This document shows, piece by piece, positions 33,754 to 35,417 of a DNA stretch of 35,417 nucleotides. The translations under genes and the position numbers were made by a program. The notes under the pieces are model-generated. The model saw only the letters and a list, made by a program, of their open reading frames with translations, was not told the origin of the DNA and ran no database searches. The stretch is from Desulfotomaculum sp. (GTDB lineage: Bacteria > Bacillota > Desulfotomaculia > Desulfotomaculales > Desulfohalotomaculaceae): the NCBI GenBank assembly GCA_021129825.1, contig JAJOKO010000149.1, positions 1 to 35,417 on the forward strand, written 5' to 3'. Position 1 is the stretch's first letter. Each line of letters starts with the position of its first letter.

Positions 33754-35417
33754 TGAGTGGTTTTTCTGAAATTTACCGGCGTTTGCATGCTAAAGAAAAG
33801 CGTCTTTTAGCATTATCTGTGCTGTTGTGGATACTGTGGTCGTTGGCAGGGGCATCAGTAATTATTATTACTTTGCTAATGGTTAAAGAAATACTAACCC
33901 CGGGGTATCAACTGGCAACTATTTATTACTATTGGGCGGTAATTGGTGGCGTGATTATCTTAAAAGGGATGCTACTTGCCGTGGCTAATACCACCAGTCA
34001 CTTTGCTGGGTATGCTTTGGTAGGCCGCCTACGCTCTGAATTGATTAGCCGTTTAAAATCATTTTCACTGGGTTTTTACAGTAAAGAACGGCTAGGCAAT
34101 ATTTCTACCGTAGTCCATCATGATGTTAATAGTATTGAAATCCTGGTTGCTCACTTGTGGACCCGCATGTTCAGTGATATTTTTGTAGCGCTACTGATTC
34201 TAACCGGCTTATTGATTCTAGATTGGCGCTTGGGCTTGGCGTTAATTTCTCTTTTGCCGCTGGCATTTATAGTTCTTTGGATCGGGCAAAAAAAAGGACT
34301 TGAAATTCAAAAACAAAACCAAGATAACATGGTAAACATGACTAGTGCCTTTGTGGAGTATACTAAAGGGATTCCGGTACTAAAAACTTTTAGTGAAAAC
34401 CCGGTTATTTTCCAAAAACTGCAAGATAAGATTAATAGATTTGGGCATAGCAGCAACTTGGCGGCCCGGCGAGGCGGGGTTTATATCGGCAGTTATTTCT
34501 TCTTTATGGAACTTTGTTTTGCGGTGCTAGCAGCAGCCGGTGCTTATCTATTTTTAGGGCAGAGTATTGATTTAGTAGTCTATATTATTTTTATAATTTT
34601 GGGTAGAGAATTTTACAGACCGTTAGCTAATGTTGAAGCATATTTTGTCTATTATATAGTAGTGCGGAACAGTTATAACCGGGTTAATGCTATTTTAGAA
34701 CACCCGGTAGTGCCGGAAGCGCACTCCCCGCAAAAACCGTTAAAATATAATTTGCACTTTAATATTGAGTTATTTCAGTATCAAAAAAGCAAAGATAACC
34801 AGGATAATCAAAAAACTTTTGCTTTAAAAAACATCAATTTTGCAGTGCCGGCAGATACCGTTACCGCTTTAGTCGGTCCCTCCGGTTCCGGTAAGACTAC
34901 GATTGCCAATTTACTGGTGCGCTTTTGGGATGTAAACAAAGGTGATATTAAAATCGGCGGGATAGATACCCGGGATGTAGCCTATGATCAGCTGTTATCG
35001 ACAGTCAGTTTTGTAATGCAGGATGTAATTTTATTTGATGCTACTATTTATGAAAATATCCGGACAGGTAAGCGCAATGCTACTAAAGCAGAAATTATTG
35101 ATGCGGCTAAAAAAGCGATGATTCATGATTTTATTATATCACTACCCAAAGGATATAACACTAAAATTGGTGAACTAGGTTCCCGGCTTTCTGGCGGAGA
35201 AAAACAACGCCTTTCCATTGCCCGGGTGATTTTAAAAGACGCCCCGGTAATTATTCTAGATGAAGCCACCAGTGCGATAGACCCGGTCAACGAATATAAA
35301 ATTCAAAAAGCTTTAAATAATTTAATTAAAGGAAAAACAGTATTAGTAATCGCCCATCGTTTAAAAACGATTCGCCATGTAGATCAAATTATCGTTTTAA
35401 AAGACGGGCAGATAGCA
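33753..35417 (+). CDS. ABC exporter half-transporter, partial at the window end
   Basis: Second half of the heterodimeric ABC exporter, 555 codons visible with no stop. The N-terminal membrane domain has about six helices (from residue 22; loop motif GFYSKERLGNISTVVHHDVNSIE). The ATPase domain shows Walker A GPSGSGKTT, Q-loop MQDVILFD, signature LSGGEKQRLS, Walker B VIILDEATSAID and IAHR, so the catalytic parts are complete and only the last residues are cut off. The start is GTG 33753, overlapping the preceding TAG (TAGTG), with AAAGGTGG (33736-33743) 9 nt upstream. The pair resembles Clostridial two-gene exporters of the multidrug/siderophore type; the substrate is unknown. Confidence 0.93.
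   Translation, partial: MSGFSEIYRRLHAKEKRLLALSVLLWILWSLAGASVIIITLLMVKEILTPGYQLATIYYYWAVIGGVIILKGMLLAVANTTSHFAGYALVGRLRSELISRLKSFSLGFYSKERLGNISTVVHHDVNSIEILVAHLWTRMFSDIFVALLILTGLLILDWRLGLALISLLPLAFIVLWIGQKKGLEIQKQNQDNMVNMTSAFVEYTKGIPVLKTFSENPVIFQKLQDKINRFGHSSNLAARRGGVYIGSYFFFMELCFAVLAAAGAYLFLGQSIDLVVYIIFIILGREFYRPLANVEAYFVYYIVVRNSYNRVNAILEHPVVPEAHSPQKPLKYNLHFNIELFQYQKSKDNQDNQKTFALKNINFAVPADTVTALVGPSGSGKTTIANLLVRFWDVNKGDIKIGGIDTRDVAYDQLLSTVSFVMQDVILFDATIYENIRTGKRNATKAEIIDAAKKAMIHDFIISLPKGYNTKIGELGSRLSGGEKQRLSIARVILKDAPVIILDEATSAIDPVNEYKIQKALNNLIKGKTVLVIAHRLKTIRHVDQIIVLKDGQIA

Overview
The window reads as chromosomal DNA of an anaerobic, endospore-forming Firmicute, most like the Peptococcaceae and related Clostridia. 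Three things support this. There are spore genes (a gerKA-gerKB-gerKC germinant receptor operon, yunB, yqfC, yqfD). There is a Clostridia-type heat-shock operon with a perfect CIRCE site and a bacterial archaeal-like (group III) chaperonin. The order yqfC-yqfD-phoH-yqfF-ybeY-cdd-era is the usual Firmicutes one. Strong Shine-Dalgarno sites and many TTG starts fit too. No tRNA, rRNA or CRISPR was seen, and no gene-free stretch exceeds 300 bases.

Layout. (1) 1-3985: a GC-richer gerK operon that looks decayed. gerKA has a +1 frameshift in a T7 run and no good start codon, gerKB has lost about 31-37 nt, and only gerKC is intact. (2) 3989-6298, minus strand: a class A penicillin-binding protein, the only minus-strand gene, 3 bp from gerKC. 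(3) 6416-11368: tyrS, a frameshifted yunB, nadE, yebC and hemW. (4) 11407-20390: sigma-A promoter and CIRCE, hrcA, group III chaperonin, grpE, dnaK, dnaJ, mtaB, a HIT protein and rpsU, closed by a strong terminator. (5) 20397-26893: yqfC, yqfD, phoH, yqfF/pgpH, ybeY, cdd, era. (6) 26897 to the end: a TetR repressor with promoter and perfect operator, an RND membrane fusion protein and RND pump, then two ABC half-exporters. The first ABC gene is frameshifted in an A11 run and the second runs off the window.

Mobile and repetitive DNA sits at gene borders. A MITE-like family has 16-bp terminal inverted repeats (GTGCGTGTTCGAAAAG) and 5-bp target duplications. One copy (8464-8616, TSD ATTAG) rewrote the 3' end of yunB. 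Another (12547-12741, TSD TCAAA) separates hrcA from the chaperonin. A lone arm at 9460-9475 abuts the yebC ribosome binding site. A 21-bp-period repeat array starts inside the end of dnaK, and a REP-like inverted repeat lies between dnaJ and mtaB.

Most notable for follow-up: the new MITE family and its effects on genes; the rpsU terminator whose 3' arm is the yqfC Shine-Dalgarno, with a sigma-E-like -10 in its loop; the archaeal-like chaperonin under HrcA control but split from it by a hairpin-bearing insertion; and three frameshifts in A/T homopolymers, which may be pseudogenes, transcriptional-slippage genes or sequence errors.
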